DNA of 6,253 nucleotides, from contig JAOPUY010000371.1 of the NCBI GenBank assembly GCA_025963265.1, positions 1-6,253 on the forward strand, written 5' to 3'. Below, in pieces: positions 6,163-6,253 of this stretch; position 1 is the stretch's first letter, and every line of letters starts with the position of its first letter. The notes below the pieces were generated by a model that had not been told where the DNA came from, did no database searches, and saw nothing but the letters and a program-made list of their open reading frames with translations. Both the position numbers and the translations under genes were made by a program. Source of the stretch: Frankiales bacterium. GTDB taxonomy: Bacteria; Actinomycetota; Actinomycetes; Mycobacteriales; Jatrophihabitantaceae.

Positions 6163-6199
6163 ATTCGTTGAAGTCATCGTCGTCGCGTTCGTTGTCGAA

Positions 6200-6237
6200 G
6201 GGTCGGGGCCCGCGGAACGTGCCGCGGACCCCGACCC
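6200..6237 (-). other. Long GC-rich intergenic hairpin upstream of the permease genes
   Basis: Bases 6200-6215 pair with 6222-6237, giving a 16-bp stem with a 6-nt loop. The only irregular pair (6209/6228) is C·A on the plus strand but G·U on the minus strand, so the structure is uninterrupted in the operon's mRNA. Only two U residues follow the stem, so it is not a textbook terminator. It sits about 50 nt before the permease 1 ribosome site. In many CUT1 operons the solute-binding-protein gene comes immediately before the permeases and a hairpin between them partly terminates transcription or protects the upstream mRNA, which leaves binding protein in excess. That gene would lie beyond 6253 and is not seen here. 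Confidence 0.6.
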
Positions 6238-6253
6238 CAGCCGGACGGTGGAT

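Overview
The window looks like chromosomal DNA of a high-G+C actinobacterium. The evidence is strong G/C bias at third codon positions, GTG starts, long spurious antisense frames, a small DUF4190 membrane protein typical of Actinobacteria, and a CUT1 sugar transporter with no ATPase gene beside it. I cannot name a genus from the sequence.

Layout. (1) Positions 1-316 (+) hold the C-terminal end of a family III (CaiB/BaiF-type) CoA-transferase that starts outside the window. (2) An amidohydrolase_2-family TIM-barrel protein on the minus strand (286-1206) converges on it; the two coding regions overlap tail to tail by 31 bp. (3) Positions 1207-1432 are a regulatory region between the divergent amidohydrolase and DUF4190 genes. 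It carries a perfect 11-bp inverted repeat whose arms are each a CCGA-N-TCGG palindrome, a good candidate operator. (4) A plus-strand pair follows: a 99-aa DUF4190 membrane protein and, three bases later, a CPBP-family intramembrane protease with all its catalytic motifs. (5) Positions 2612-2783 separate convergent genes and hold a hairpin with a U-tract on the minus strand, a likely intrinsic terminator. (6) Positions 2784-6177 hold a tightly coupled minus-strand sugar-uptake operon, in transcription order: permease 1 (AglF-like), permease 2 (AglG-like), GH1 beta-glucosidase. The junctions are a 4-bp ATGA overlap and a 4-bp GTGA overlap. A long GC-rich hairpin (6200-6237) lies just upstream of permease 1, where a solute-binding-protein gene would be expected to end beyond the window.

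Working model (inference). The operon imports a short glucoside through a CUT1 ABC importer, probably powered by a shared MsiK-type ATPase encoded elsewhere, and cleaves it in the cytoplasm with the GH1 enzyme to feed glycolysis. The left part is a separate set of genes. I found no RNA genes, insertion sequences, CRISPR arrays or phage genes. I see no convincing wholly new system. The most unusual points are the altered metal-ligand positions of the amidohydrolase, the double-palindrome operator, and the pairing of AglFG-like permeases with a beta-glycosidase.
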